DNA of 64,000 nt from an uncultured Oscillospiraceae bacterium. Lineage in GTDB: Bacteria; Bacillota; Clostridia; Oscillospirales; Oscillospiraceae. The translations under genes were made by a program, and so were the position numbers. The stretch covers positions 5,224 through 69,223 of the forward strand of contig CAJUFJ010000011.1 in NCBI GenBank assembly GCA_910585815.1. The letters are read 5' to 3'. Under the pieces are notes generated by a model, which had not been told where the DNA came from, did no database searches, and saw only the letters and a program-made list of their open reading frames with translations. Every line of letters starts with the position of its first letter. Positions within the stretch are counted from its first letter, which is position 1. Below are positions 49,051-57,574 of the stretch, in pieces.

Positions 49051-49830
49051 ATGAAAAAGCCGCCGCTTCTTTCGCTGTTTTTACCGCTGCTTCTGTCCCT
49101 TGGCGCCTGCGGCGCACGGCATCAGGAGCAGGCAGAGCTCCACATCTTTGCCGCCGTCTCCATGACTGAGACCATAAATCAAATCATCGCAGACTACAAA
49201 ACTCAGTCCCCTGATGTAATCATCGTCCCCACCTACGACTCCTCCGGCACCCTGCTCACCCAGATTCAGGAGGGGGCAGACTGCGATCTGTTCATCTCCG
49301 CCTCCCCCAAACAGTTGGATGCCCTGGACGAGACCGGCTCCCTGCTGGAGGGGACCCGGGTGGACCTTCTGGAGAACAAGGTGACCTTGGCTGTCCCCCA
49401 GGGCAATCCCAAGGGGGTCGAGGGCTTTGACCAGCTGGCCCAGTTGCTGGAGTCCGGGGATGTACTGCTGGCTGTGGGCAACAGCGACGTGCCGGTGGGC
49501 CAGTACACCAAAAAAATCTTCGCTTACTACAGCCTGGACGAGACGTCTTTAGCCGGAGCGCTCACCTACGGTTCCAACGTGAAGGAGGTCACCACCCAGG
49601 TGTCCGAAGGGACGGTGGACTGCGGCATCATCTACGCCACCGACGCCGTCTCCGCCGGGCTGACGGTTGTGGACACCGCCACCGTTGAAATGTGCGGTCA
49701 GGTCATCTACCCCGCCGCTGTGCTGGCGGACAGCAGGCACCCCGATGAAGCCAGGGCATTTTTGGCCTATCTCCAGACGAATCATTCCGCCAAGGTTTTT
49801 GAAGGCGTGGGTTTCACCGCTCTGAATTGA
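49051..49830 (+). CDS. modA: Molybdate-binding lipoprotein ModA
   Basis: 259 residues from ATG at 49051 (GGGAGGTGAGGGCAGT upstream). Lipobox LGAC near residue 19. ModA signature: LHIFAAVSMTETINQIIADY, YDSSGTLLTQIQEGADCDLFISAS, VGNSDVPVGQYTKKI and GIIYATDAVSAGL. Captures molybdate or tungstate outside the membrane for ModBC. Confidence 0.95.
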   Translation: MKKPPLLSLFLPLLLSLGACGARHQEQAELHIFAAVSMTETINQIIADYKTQSPDVIIVPTYDSSGTLLTQIQEGADCDLFISASPKQLDALDETGSLLEGTRVDLLENKVTLAVPQGNPKGVEGFDQLAQLLESGDVLLAVGNSDVPVGQYTKKIFAYYSLDETSLAGALTYGSNVKEVTTQVSEGTVDCGIIYATDAVSAGLTVVDTATVEMCGQVIYPAAVLADSRHPDEARAFLAYLQTNHSAKVFEGVGFTALN

Positions 49831-49841
49831 GGGGGATTTCT

Positions 49842-50513
49842 ATGGACTGGTATCCGTTGTTCAACTCTCTGCGCATCGCGGCCATCTCCACGGTGATCGT
49901 GTTCTTTCTGGGAATTGCCTGTGCCCACTGGCTGTCCCGCCTGCCTGGACTGGTCAAGGCGGCGCTGGACGTAATCCTTACGCTTCCCCTGGTGCTGCCC
50001 CCCACGGTGGTGGGCTGGCTGCTCCTCCTGCTGCTGAGCCCCAAGCGTCCCTTGGGAAGCTGGGTCCAGGGGGCCTTTGGCGTCCGTCTGGTGATGACCT
50101 GGCAGTCCACCATCTTCGCCACGGTAGTGGTGGCCTTCCCCCTGATGTACCGCACCGCCCGGGGAGCCTTTGAGAGCTTTGACCAGGATTTGGCCAACGC
50201 GGGCCGCACTCTGGGCCGGTCTGACACCTGGGTGTTCTGGCGGGTACAAATGCCCTGCTGCAAACGGGGGATTATCGCCGGGGCGGTGCTGGCCTTTGCC
50301 CGGGCGCTGGGGGAATACGGCGCCACCTCTATGGTGGCCGGCTATACACCGGGGCGTACCGCTACCATCTCCACCACCGTCTACCAGCTGTGGCGCACCG
50401 GGGACAACGCAGGGGCCCTCCGGTGGGTACTGGTCAACATGGCCATTTCCGCCGTCTTCCTGTTTGCTATCGGTCTGTTGGAGAGGAGACGAGAGCCGTG
50501 CCGCTGTCAGTAG
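49842..50513 (+). CDS. modB: Molybdate ABC transporter permease ModB
   Basis: 223 residues from ATG at 49842 after GGGGGATTTCT. Five membrane segments and the permease motif LPLVLPPTVVGWLLLLLLS, plus the EAA loop (FDQDLANAGRTLGRSDTWVFWRV) and FARALGEYGATSMVAGY. Overlaps the modC start by 16 bp. Confidence 0.95.
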   Translation: MDWYPLFNSLRIAAISTVIVFFLGIACAHWLSRLPGLVKAALDVILTLPLVLPPTVVGWLLLLLLSPKRPLGSWVQGAFGVRLVMTWQSTIFATVVVAFPLMYRTARGAFESFDQDLANAGRTLGRSDTWVFWRVQMPCCKRGIIAGAVLAFARALGEYGATSMVAGYTPGRTATISTTVYQLWRTGDNAGALRWVLVNMAISAVFLFAIGLLERRREPCRCQ

Positions 50514-51544
50514 ACATCAAAAAAAAGCTGGGGAACTTTCAGCTTCAGGTTCAATTTGAGACGGAGACGGAACGGCTTGCCCTGCTGGGGGTCTCCGGGT
50601 GCGGCAAGTCAGTGACCCTGCGGTGTATCGCCGGAATCATCAAACCGGATGAGGGGAAAATTGCCCTTGACGGTACAATCCTTTTTGATAGCGCGGCGAA
50701 AGTCAATCTGCCGCCCCAGCGCCGCCGGGTAGGCTATCTTTTTCAGCAGTACGCCCTCTTTCCCCACATGACGGCGGCACAAAATATTGCCGCCGCCGTC
50801 CGGGAGCACGCAAAGCGGAAGGAGATAGTAAACCGTCTGCTCCGCCGCTTCCAATTGGAACGGGCAGCCGGGCTGCGGCCGGGCCAGCTCTCCGGGGGCC
50901 AGCAGCAGCGGACTGCTCTGGCCCGCATCCTGGCCTCGGAGCCCAAGGCGCTGCTGCTGGACGAGCCCTTTTCCGCTCTGGACAGCTTTCTCAAATACCA
51001 GCTGGAGACAGAGCTGCTGGACACGCTGGACCGCTTTTCCGGGACGGTTCTGTGGGTCTCTCACGACCAAGGCGAGGTGTTCCGAAACTGCCGCCGGGTC
51101 TGCGTCATAGAGGGCGGACGCTCCGGCCCAGTACAGAGCCTGAGAGAGCTGTTCCACGCACCGGATACCGAGACAGCCGCCCGGCTGTCCGGGTGCAAAA
51201 ACTATGCCGACGCTGTACCCAAAGGGGACAAGGTCTATCTCCCGGATTGGAATCTGACCCTGAACTGCGGCCGTCCGGTGCCCGACGGGGTGCGGCGTAT
51301 GGGGGTGCGGGCCCACTTTGTCACCCCGACGGAGGGGCAGGAGGAAAACACATTCTCCTGCTCAGTTCTCAGAGCGGTGGAAGATGTATTCAATACCATT
51401 GTCCTGCTCCGCCCCGAAGGAGCGGAACCGGACGCCCCCTTGCTGAGGATGGAGCTGGAAAAAATGGCCTGGCGGGCCATCCAGCCCAAGGAGCGGCTCC
51501 TCGTCTCCATCTGCCCCCGGGACATCTTGCTTTTTGAGCGATAG
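50498..51544 (+). CDS. modC: Molybdate ABC transporter ATP-binding protein ModC
   Basis: 348 residues from GTG at 50498 (AGGAG 9 nt upstream; longer frame inside modB rejected). Walker A GVSGCGKSVTLRCIAG, Q-loop YLFQQYALFP, signature LSGGQQQRTALARIL, Walker B ALLLDEPFSALD, H-loop SHDQGE. C-terminal 110 residues are a divergent MOP/TOBE-like regulatory domain. Energises ModB. Confidence 0.93.
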   Translation: MPLSVDIKKKLGNFQLQVQFETETERLALLGVSGCGKSVTLRCIAGIIKPDEGKIALDGTILFDSAAKVNLPPQRRRVGYLFQQYALFPHMTAAQNIAAAVREHAKRKEIVNRLLRRFQLERAAGLRPGQLSGGQQQRTALARILASEPKALLLDEPFSALDSFLKYQLETELLDTLDRFSGTVLWVSHDQGEVFRNCRRVCVIEGGRSGPVQSLRELFHAPDTETAARLSGCKNYADAVPKGDKVYLPDWNLTLNCGRPVPDGVRRMGVRAHFVTPTEGQEENTFSCSVLRAVEDVFNTIVLLRPEGAEPDAPLLRMELEKMAWRAIQPKERLLVSICPRDILLFER

Positions 51545-51559
51545 GAAGGAGAAATTTTT

Positions 51560-52054
51560 ATGTTTCACGTTGCTGTTTTAACAGTCAGCGACCGCAGCTT
51601 CCGGGGGGAACGCCCCGACGAAGGAGGGCCGCTGGTAGCGGGGCTGCTGAAAGAGGCGGGCTATGCCGTGGTCAAGACTGCTGTCGTCCCGGATGAGCAG
51701 TCTCTGATTGAGACCGCCCTGCGGGAGATTGCCGACACAGGGGAAGTTCAGCTGCTGGTCACCACCGGCGGAACCGGCTTTGCCCCCAGAGATGTCACCC
51801 CGGAGGCCACCCTGGCCGTCTGCCAGCGCATGGTTCCCGGCATTCCTGAGGCCATGCGGTACGCTCCTTTGCGCCTCACGCCCCGGGCCATGCTCTCCCG
51901 GTCCCAGGCGGGCATTCGGGGTAGTACTCTCATTATCAACCTTCCCGGTTCCCCCAGGGCCGCAAAGGAGAATCTCGAGGCTGTCCTCCCTGCCCTGGAG
52001 CACGGACTGGAACTGCTGACCGGCATCCGCAGAAACTGCGATACGGTGGAGTAA
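51560..52054 (+). CDS. mog: MogA/MoaB-type molybdopterin adenylyltransferase
   Basis: 164 residues: VAVLTVSDRSFRGERPDEGG, the ligand loop LLVTTGGTGFAPRDVTPEAT, LSRSQAGIRGSTLIINLPGSP. Adenylates molybdopterin before metal insertion. Last gene of the ten-gene plus-strand unit. MoaD/MoaE-type molybdopterin synthase genes are not found in the window. Confidence 0.93.
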   Translation: MFHVAVLTVSDRSFRGERPDEGGPLVAGLLKEAGYAVVKTAVVPDEQSLIETALREIADTGEVQLLVTTGGTGFAPRDVTPEATLAVCQRMVPGIPEAMRYAPLRLTPRAMLSRSQAGIRGSTLIINLPGSPRAAKENLEAVLPALEHGLELLTGIRRNCDTVE

Positions 52055-52067
52055 ATTCAAGAAATGG

Positions 52068-52106
52068 CAAAAAGCTGCCCAACTGTGACCAGTTGGGCAG
52101 CTTTTT
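52068..52106. terminator. Bidirectional terminator between mog and the hydroxylase FAD-subunit gene
   Basis: AAAAAGCTGCCCAACT, TGACC loop region, AGTTGGGCAGCTTTTT: perfect arms with A- and T-runs, good for both directions. Confidence 0.9.
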
Positions 52107-52959
52107 ACGCGCGTTTTTGGAGCAGTGCAAACAGGTCTGCCACAAGTCCCTGCGCGGCCTCTGTTTTGTACAGGCGGTTGGCCGGACGGCAATTGTTGTG
52201 GATCGTCGTGGCCGTGATGGCAGTGATTTCCTTCATCAAATGCTCGTCCAATACCCTGCCGACCATCAGCGTCTCCGCTTCTGGAATGCGGATCGGGGCT
52301 GTGGCCACAGCCCCCAAAGTCAGCCGGGCATCTTCAATTACTCCGTCAGGCGAGCATTTTACCAACGCCCCCATCCCCTCACGGGCGATGGAGACATGTT
52401 CCCGAAATCCGATTTTCCGAAATCCGCTGATATAGCCCGCCCAGCGTCTCCGGTCGATGACCATTCCCACCACCGCCTGCCCGGTTTGAAGGATGTTTTT
52501 CCTTGGACCCAGGATAAACTGTTCCATGGGGAACAGGCTCACGGCTCCGTCTTTTGAAAGAACTTCCAACTCCAAATCATACAGCCTGCCAACCGGAAGC
52601 ATATCGCCGGCGGGAGAAGCGTTGCACAGATTACCGGCCATTGTGGCCTTGCTTCTGATTTGGGGTGTTCCTACCTTTGAAGCCGCGTCTGAGATTGCGC
52701 AAAATTCCGGGATGGACTGCAAAGCGGCGGTCAGCTCCTGCATCGTGACCATAGCCCCGATGTGAAGCCGGTCTTCCTCAAGGGAGATGGCCCTCAGCTC
52801 CGGAATCTGACCAGGGTAAATAAGCAGATCGGGCTCAGTCTGGCCCTGGTGCATCTGAATGACCAGGTCGGTTCCCCCGGCTATCACACGGCTTTGGGCG
52901 GTTGCCTGAGTCAAGGCGTCTGCCAACCCGTCCAGTGTTTTCGGCATCAGGCTTTTCAT
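52105..52959 (-). CDS. Molybdenum hydroxylase FAD subunit
   Basis: 284 residues. FAD-binding PCMH fold: RVIAGGTDLVIQMHQGQTEP, LHIGAMVTMQELTAAL, KVGTPQIRSKATMAGNLCNA and SPAGDMLPVGRLYDLELEV; CO-dehydrogenase-type C-terminal domain (ISGFRKIGFREHVSIAREG, LTLGAVATAPIRIPEAE). Passes electrons from the Fe-S centres to the acceptor. Its start overlaps the end of the Fe-S subunit gene by four bases, and all three subunits are translationally coupled. Confidence 0.93.
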   Translation of the reverse strand: MKSLMPKTLDGLADALTQATAQSRVIAGGTDLVIQMHQGQTEPDLLIYPGQIPELRAISLEEDRLHIGAMVTMQELTAALQSIPEFCAISDAASKVGTPQIRSKATMAGNLCNASPAGDMLPVGRLYDLELEVLSKDGAVSLFPMEQFILGPRKNILQTGQAVVGMVIDRRRWAGYISGFRKIGFREHVSIAREGMGALVKCSPDGVIEDARLTLGAVATAPIRIPEAETLMVGRVLDEHLMKEITAITATTIHNNCRPANRLYKTEAAQGLVADLFALLQKRA

Positions 52960-53429
52960 ACGCCCACCTCCCGCAGCTCACGAGCCGCCCTGTCAACCGC
53001 ACGCACAATCTGTACATAACCGGAGCAGCGGCAGATATTGCCCGACAGGGCAACGCGGATTTCTTCCTCTGTGGGAGTTGGATTTTTCAGCAGCAAGGCC
53101 TTGGCGGACATAATCATGCCGGTGGTGCAGAAGCCGCATTGTATCGCGATTTCCTCCACAAAGGCTTTTTGCAGAATGTCCAGCTCACCGGTTTCTGATA
53201 ATCCCTCGATGGTCACCACGTGCCGGCCCTCCAGCTGGACGGCCAGGGTCAGGCAGGAGTGAACCGCCTCCCCGTCCAGCAGGACAGTGCAGGCACCGCA
53301 CTCGCCCTCCGCACAGCCCTCCTTGGTGCCTGTGAGACTCAAGTCCTCCCGCAGGATATCCAGCAAACGGCGATCCGGGTCGGTTTCCAGCTGAACCAGC
53401 CGGTTGTTTACATAAAAGGACAGCTTCAT
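52956..53429 (-). CDS. Molybdenum hydroxylase [2Fe-2S] subunit
   Basis: 157 residues from ATG at 53429 (GAGAGGT upstream). N-terminal plant-type cluster CAEGECGACTVLL; C-terminal cluster CGFCTTGMIMSAKALL and GNICRCSGYVQIVRAV. Carries two [2Fe-2S] clusters between the molybdenum site and FAD. Length normal. Confidence 0.96.
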   Translation of the reverse strand: MKLSFYVNNRLVQLETDPDRRLLDILREDLSLTGTKEGCAEGECGACTVLLDGEAVHSCLTLAVQLEGRHVVTIEGLSETGELDILQKAFVEEIAIQCGFCTTGMIMSAKALLLKNPTPTEEEIRVALSGNICRCSGYVQIVRAVDRAARELREVGV

Positions 53430-55681
53430 ACCTCTCGCTCCTTTGCCAAATATTTCAGGATACAATCCGGTGTAAAGGGAAGGGTGCCCAGCTGGCTGTC
53501 CAAAGCGTTATTTACCGCGCCGCAGACGGCGGGCGCAGCGGGGACATAACACACCTCGCCGATAGATTTGGCGCCGAAAGGCCCTTCGGTGGAGCGGCCA
53601 TCCATAATCAGCTCCACCCGGATGTCAGGCAGATCAGGGGCCAGGAACAGATGATATTTAGACAGGCTGGACGTACATTGACCGTTTTTCTGAACCACCA
53701 TCTCTTCCCGCAGTGCGGCCCCGCAGCCCATCTGGGCGGCGCCCTGGATCTGTGCCTCACACATAGCCGGATTGATGGCCTGTCCGATGTCCTGAACGGC
53801 CAGATAATCCAGAATCTTGGTGTAGCCTGTCCAGGTATCCACTTCTACGTGGGCGAAATGGGCCCCTGTAACGCCGGGGTTTGTCACATTGTTAAACTGA
53901 GCCTGGGCCGACACATTGCGCTTGAGCTGGAGCATACTCTGCCGGGCCACCTCGGCATAGGGCCAGGCCAGGTTGGGATTCTCCCTGTTTCGCACGGCTC
54001 CGCTCTCCACATAAAGCTGCTCCAGGGGCTGATGAAACATTGCTGCGGCCCGCTCCAGCAAGACTGTCTTCAAGGCCTCGGCGGTCTCCACCGCGGTGCG
54101 CCCCAGGACAAACGTGGTCCGGCTGGCAAAGCAGCCAAAGTCGATGGGGGTGTTGGCGGTGTCGCCCTCCGCAAGGTAAATATCACTGTCAGGAATATCC
54201 AGCACCTCGGCCACCACCATCTTCAGCATAGTTACCGTTCCGCAGCCGTGGTCGTGAGTGGTGATCTTCAGCTGAATGGTTCCGTCCTCGTTCATGGCGA
54301 TCCAGCCCTCACCGAAGTCGTCATGACGCGGGAAATAAGTACTTCCGTGGCCGCCGCAGCCCACGCCCACGCCCCGGCGGTACCGCGCATTGGAGGCGTT
54401 GAACTCGGCGTCCTCCTGCTTCAGCTGATCCCAGTGGAACAGCTCCCTGCCCCGGTCCAGTGCCTCCCGGATGCGGATTTCCTCCAGCGGCACCCCGGTC
54501 TTTAAATCAACCCCTCCCGGGAGCAGCACATTGCGCCGGCGCAGCTCCACACGATCCAGTCCCAGCTTGTGAGCGGCGGCATCCAAATGGCGTTCCAGAA
54601 TCAAGGCCTCCTCCGGCGCGGACCACCCTCTGTACGCACCGGCCACAGGGGTGTTGGAGGAGATGACCCGGGCGTGGTACCGGGCGTGAGGTACATAGTA
54701 ACAGCGGAACAGCTTGCCATACAGTGTGCGGATATAGTCGCTGGAATTGCCCACATAGGCCCCGGCATCCAGAATCAGATCCATATTCAGGGACTTGATT
54801 TTGCCCTCCGGGGTGAACAGTCCCCGCACTCGGGCCCGTACCGGGCCCCGGACGATGGCCCCGGTCATAGACTCCGCCCGGCTGTATACCAGCTTGACAG
54901 GGCGGCCCAGCATTTTAGCTGCCAGCGCCGCCACCGGCTCTACAAACCACTCCTGCTTGGCCCCGAAGGAGCCGCCCATGGTGGCCTTGACCACCCGCAC
55001 CTTGTGAAACGGCATCTCCAAATAATTGGCTACCACAACACGAATCCCATGAATCGCCTGGTTGGGGCTGTACAGGGTGAGCTGCCCCTGGTAAGGGTCG
55101 TAGCTGGCCACACAGGCGTGGGGCTCCATGGCGGCGTGGTGGAGACGGGGCAGCTCAGTGAAGCTCTCCACCTCAATCAGACCGTCGTCCTTGGGGGGGG
55201 CGCCATTTTCCAGCGCGACCTCATCCCGGATGGGCTTCTCCCCCGGCAGACAGTTCTGCCCGCTCAGGGTGTCGTCAAAGCCGATGGAATAGGGCAGTTC
55301 CTCATACTCCACCTCCACCAGCCGGGCGGCCTTCTCGGCCAGAGCCTGGCTCTCGGCGGCCACGACGGCCACCCGGTCGCCTACAAAGCGCACATAGTCG
55401 GTGAAAGCCCGCTCCTCGCAGGGGAGCTCCTGGGAAAACCGGGAACGATAACGGTTGAAGGCTCTCTGGGTGGTGTTAAAGCAGTGAAGCACCCCATAGA
55501 CTCCCGGCAGGGCCAGCGCCCGCTCCGGATGAATTGCCTTGACCCGTCCGTGGGGGATCGTACTGCGAACCAGGCACAAATAGGCCATGCCGGGCAGCAT
55601 GATGTCTCCGGTATACTTTGTGTAGCCAGCCGCTTTTCCCCGGGCGTCGTGGATTGGGCGGCTGGAGCCGACAGTTTTCAC
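53426..55681 (-). CDS. Molybdenum hydroxylase large (Moco) subunit, xanthine dehydrogenase family
   Basis: 751 residues from GTG at 55681, which is preceded by GGGAGGGG; an upstream TTG in frame lacks a good site. Family landmarks: IHDARGKAAGYTKYTGD, MEPHACVASYD, MGGSFGAKQEWFVEP (236-250), AYRGWSAPEEALILE with Arg351, GRTAVETAEAL, and GPFGAKSIGEVC with the expected catalytic Glu709. In bovine xanthine dehydrogenase the substrate loop reads FGGKE; here it is FGAKQ, so the substrate is probably not xanthine. Divergent from the HAL-like lyase and close to BCCT, suggesting a joint pathway. Confidence 0.92.
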   Translation of the reverse strand: MKTVGSSRPIHDARGKAAGYTKYTGDIMLPGMAYLCLVRSTIPHGRVKAIHPERALALPGVYGVLHCFNTTQRAFNRYRSRFSQELPCEERAFTDYVRFVGDRVAVVAAESQALAEKAARLVEVEYEELPYSIGFDDTLSGQNCLPGEKPIRDEVALENGAPPKDDGLIEVESFTELPRLHHAAMEPHACVASYDPYQGQLTLYSPNQAIHGIRVVVANYLEMPFHKVRVVKATMGGSFGAKQEWFVEPVAALAAKMLGRPVKLVYSRAESMTGAIVRGPVRARVRGLFTPEGKIKSLNMDLILDAGAYVGNSSDYIRTLYGKLFRCYYVPHARYHARVISSNTPVAGAYRGWSAPEEALILERHLDAAAHKLGLDRVELRRRNVLLPGGVDLKTGVPLEEIRIREALDRGRELFHWDQLKQEDAEFNASNARYRRGVGVGCGGHGSTYFPRHDDFGEGWIAMNEDGTIQLKITTHDHGCGTVTMLKMVVAEVLDIPDSDIYLAEGDTANTPIDFGCFASRTTFVLGRTAVETAEALKTVLLERAAAMFHQPLEQLYVESGAVRNRENPNLAWPYAEVARQSMLQLKRNVSAQAQFNNVTNPGVTGAHFAHVEVDTWTGYTKILDYLAVQDIGQAINPAMCEAQIQGAAQMGCGAALREEMVVQKNGQCTSSLSKYHLFLAPDLPDIRVELIMDGRSTEGPFGAKSIGEVCYVPAAPAVCGAVNNALDSQLGTLPFTPDCILKYLAKEREV

Positions 55682-55959
55682 GAAAACCCCTCCCAATTTA
55701 TTGTAACGCAATTATATCACTCCCGCGTTGAATAAACGACTGTAACTTTTTCTTTTGAGCTGTTTATAATCTGATGCTTAAAAAAAGAAGGCAAAACCCG
55801 TTTTTGACTTTAATTCAACTCTTGCGTACTATAATGACCTTACTCGTACAGGGCTTGTTTGAAAGATGTCAAAGTACCAGGCGGAGGGGCTCCCGCTGCT
55901 GTGTGCGTCACCAGGTTTCAAACAGCGCCTAAACAGAAAAATTTAAGGAAGGTGCAAGC
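55682..55959. promoter_or_regulatory. Divergent control region between hydroxylase and lyase operons
   Basis: Minus strand: TATAAT at 55709-55714 with a poor -35, so probably activator-dependent. Plus strand: TTGACT at 55804-55809 followed by TACTAT at 17 nt or TATAAT (55830-55835) at 20 nt. AT-rich compared with the genes. The plus-strand leader contains a long stem, listed separately. Confidence 0.6.
55852..55929 (+). promoter_or_regulatory. Structured 5' leader of the lyase-transporter operon
   Basis: TGTTTGAAA (55856-55864) pairs with TTTCAAACA (55916-55924), extended by GGC/GCC outside. The 51-nt interior contains a smaller GCGG/CCGC hairpin and two asymmetric loops. No U-run follows, so it is not a terminator. 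Could be a riboswitch, a protein site or a stability element; no known class recognised. Confidence 0.45.
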
Positions 55960-57483
55960 ATGAACGCTCTCGTTTTAAATGGATCGTCGCTGACTTTAGA
56001 GGAACTGCGTCAGGTTGCCTATAACCGCCGTCCGGTAGAAATCGACCCCCAAGCGGCAGAGCGGGCGGCCAAGGCCCGCCAGGTTCTCTTCGACATGGCG
56101 GCGGAGGGCAAGCCGGTATATGGTCTCAACCGGGGCGTGGGCTGGAACAAGGACAAGGAGTTCGACCAGGACTTCTTCGAGACCTACAACCGTAACCTGA
56201 TTAACAGCCATTCCCTGGGCATCCGCCCCTACTGCTCGGTGGAGGAGGTGCGGGCCATGATGTGCATCCGGCTGAATACCGCCCTGTGCGGCTGCACCGG
56301 CGTCTCCACCGAGATTTTGACCATGTATAAGGAGTTTCTCAACCGGGGCATCCACCCCCGGGTGCTCCAGCGGGGCTCCATCGGCGAGGGGGATATCAGC
56401 ACGCTCTCCCTCATCGGCCAGACCATGATCGGCTCGGGCGAAGTGGAGTATAAAGGGGAGATCGTCTCCTCCACTCAGGCCATGTCGGCGGAGGGCATCC
56501 CGCCCGCCTGCCTGGGGCCAAAGGACGGACTGTCCATCGTCTCCTCCAACGCCCAGGGGGAGGCACTGGCGGCGGTGCTGGTCTATGAGACAGAGCAGCT
56601 GCTGGAGGAGGCGGACGCGGTGTTCTGTCTCAGCCTGGAGGGTCTGAATGGCGGACTCCAGCCTCTGGGTGAGAAGGTCAACGCCTTGAGACAGCTGAGC
56701 GGTCAGCAGCGCAGCGCGGCCCGGTGCCGGGACTTTTTGGCGGGCAGCTATCTGGAGCAGCCCGACCCCCAGCGTGCCCTTCAGGACCCGCTCAGCTTCC
56801 GGTGTGCCAGCGCCGTCCACGGCTCGGTGTGGGACGCCCTGTACTTTGTCAAGCAGCACCTGGAGCTCCAGCTCAACGCCACCGACGACAACCCCTGCAT
56901 TTTTGTGGACGAGGGAACCACCAGCGTCAGCCAGAACTTTGAGACCACCACCCTGGCCCTGGGAGTGGAGATGCTGGCCGCCGCCCTGAACCACATGTCC
57001 AAGTGCATCTGCTACCGGCTGATCCACCTGGCCGACCCCGCTTTCACCGGGCTGAGCCGGTTCCTCACCCCGGCGGAGGTGAAGACCATTGCCTATGGCA
57101 CCATCCAAAAGGTCTATACCGTGCTGGACGCCGAAAACCGGATGCTGGCCAACCCCAGTTCCATGGACTTTATCGCCGTGGCCGGCTCCATTGAGGATCA
57201 CGCCAGCAATCTCCCCCTCGCGGCAGCCAAGGCCCGGAAAATCGTGGACAATCTGCGCTATATGCTGGGCATCGAGGCCATGCACGCCGCCCAGGCGGTA
57301 GACCTGCGTGGCAAGCCCGCCCTGGGCCGGGTAACCGGACCGGTGCACGATGCCCTGCGCCGGGAGGTTCCCTACCTCAGCGCAGACCGTAATCTGAGCA
57401 TCGACATCGAGAAGGCCTACCGGTTTATCCTGGAGGGACGGCTGTTCCAGGCCATCCAGGGCGCGGCAGAGCAGGCACGTTGA
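55960..57483 (+). CDS. Histidine-ammonia-lyase-fold enzyme lacking the MIO triad (ergothionase-like candidate)
   Basis: 507 residues, AAGGAAGGTGCAAGC before the ATG. Aligns throughout with HAL/PAL: VYGLNRGVG (Tyr54), NSHSLGI (His84), SSNAQGE (Asn198), LQDPLSFRC (Gln275, Arg281), SQNFET (Phe327), SIEDHASN (Glu412). But the cofactor-forming GSVGASGDL of HAL reads GSIGEGDI (139-146): Ala-Ser-Gly is absent with one residue deleted, so no MIO can form. Ergothionases, which release trimethylamine from ergothioneine, are HAL-family members described as working without that chemistry; the adjacent BCCT transporter fits a trimethylammonium substrate. Function inferred, family certain. Confidence 0.85.
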   Translation: MNALVLNGSSLTLEELRQVAYNRRPVEIDPQAAERAAKARQVLFDMAAEGKPVYGLNRGVGWNKDKEFDQDFFETYNRNLINSHSLGIRPYCSVEEVRAMMCIRLNTALCGCTGVSTEILTMYKEFLNRGIHPRVLQRGSIGEGDISTLSLIGQTMIGSGEVEYKGEIVSSTQAMSAEGIPPACLGPKDGLSIVSSNAQGEALAAVLVYETEQLLEEADAVFCLSLEGLNGGLQPLGEKVNALRQLSGQQRSAARCRDFLAGSYLEQPDPQRALQDPLSFRCASAVHGSVWDALYFVKQHLELQLNATDDNPCIFVDEGTTSVSQNFETTTLALGVEMLAAALNHMSKCICYRLIHLADPAFTGLSRFLTPAEVKTIAYGTIQKVYTVLDAENRMLANPSSMDFIAVAGSIEDHASNLPLAAAKARKIVDNLRYMLGIEAMHAAQAVDLRGKPALGRVTGPVHDALRREVPYLSADRNLSIDIEKAYRFILEGRLFQAIQGAAEQAR

Positions 57484-57574
57484 ACCGGTTCAACGCGGAT
57501 TAAACGCCAGCGTGCTAAACTGCTGAACAGCAATTCTTTGTAACAGCAGTGTGTTATGTTTGAGGAGGTACACC

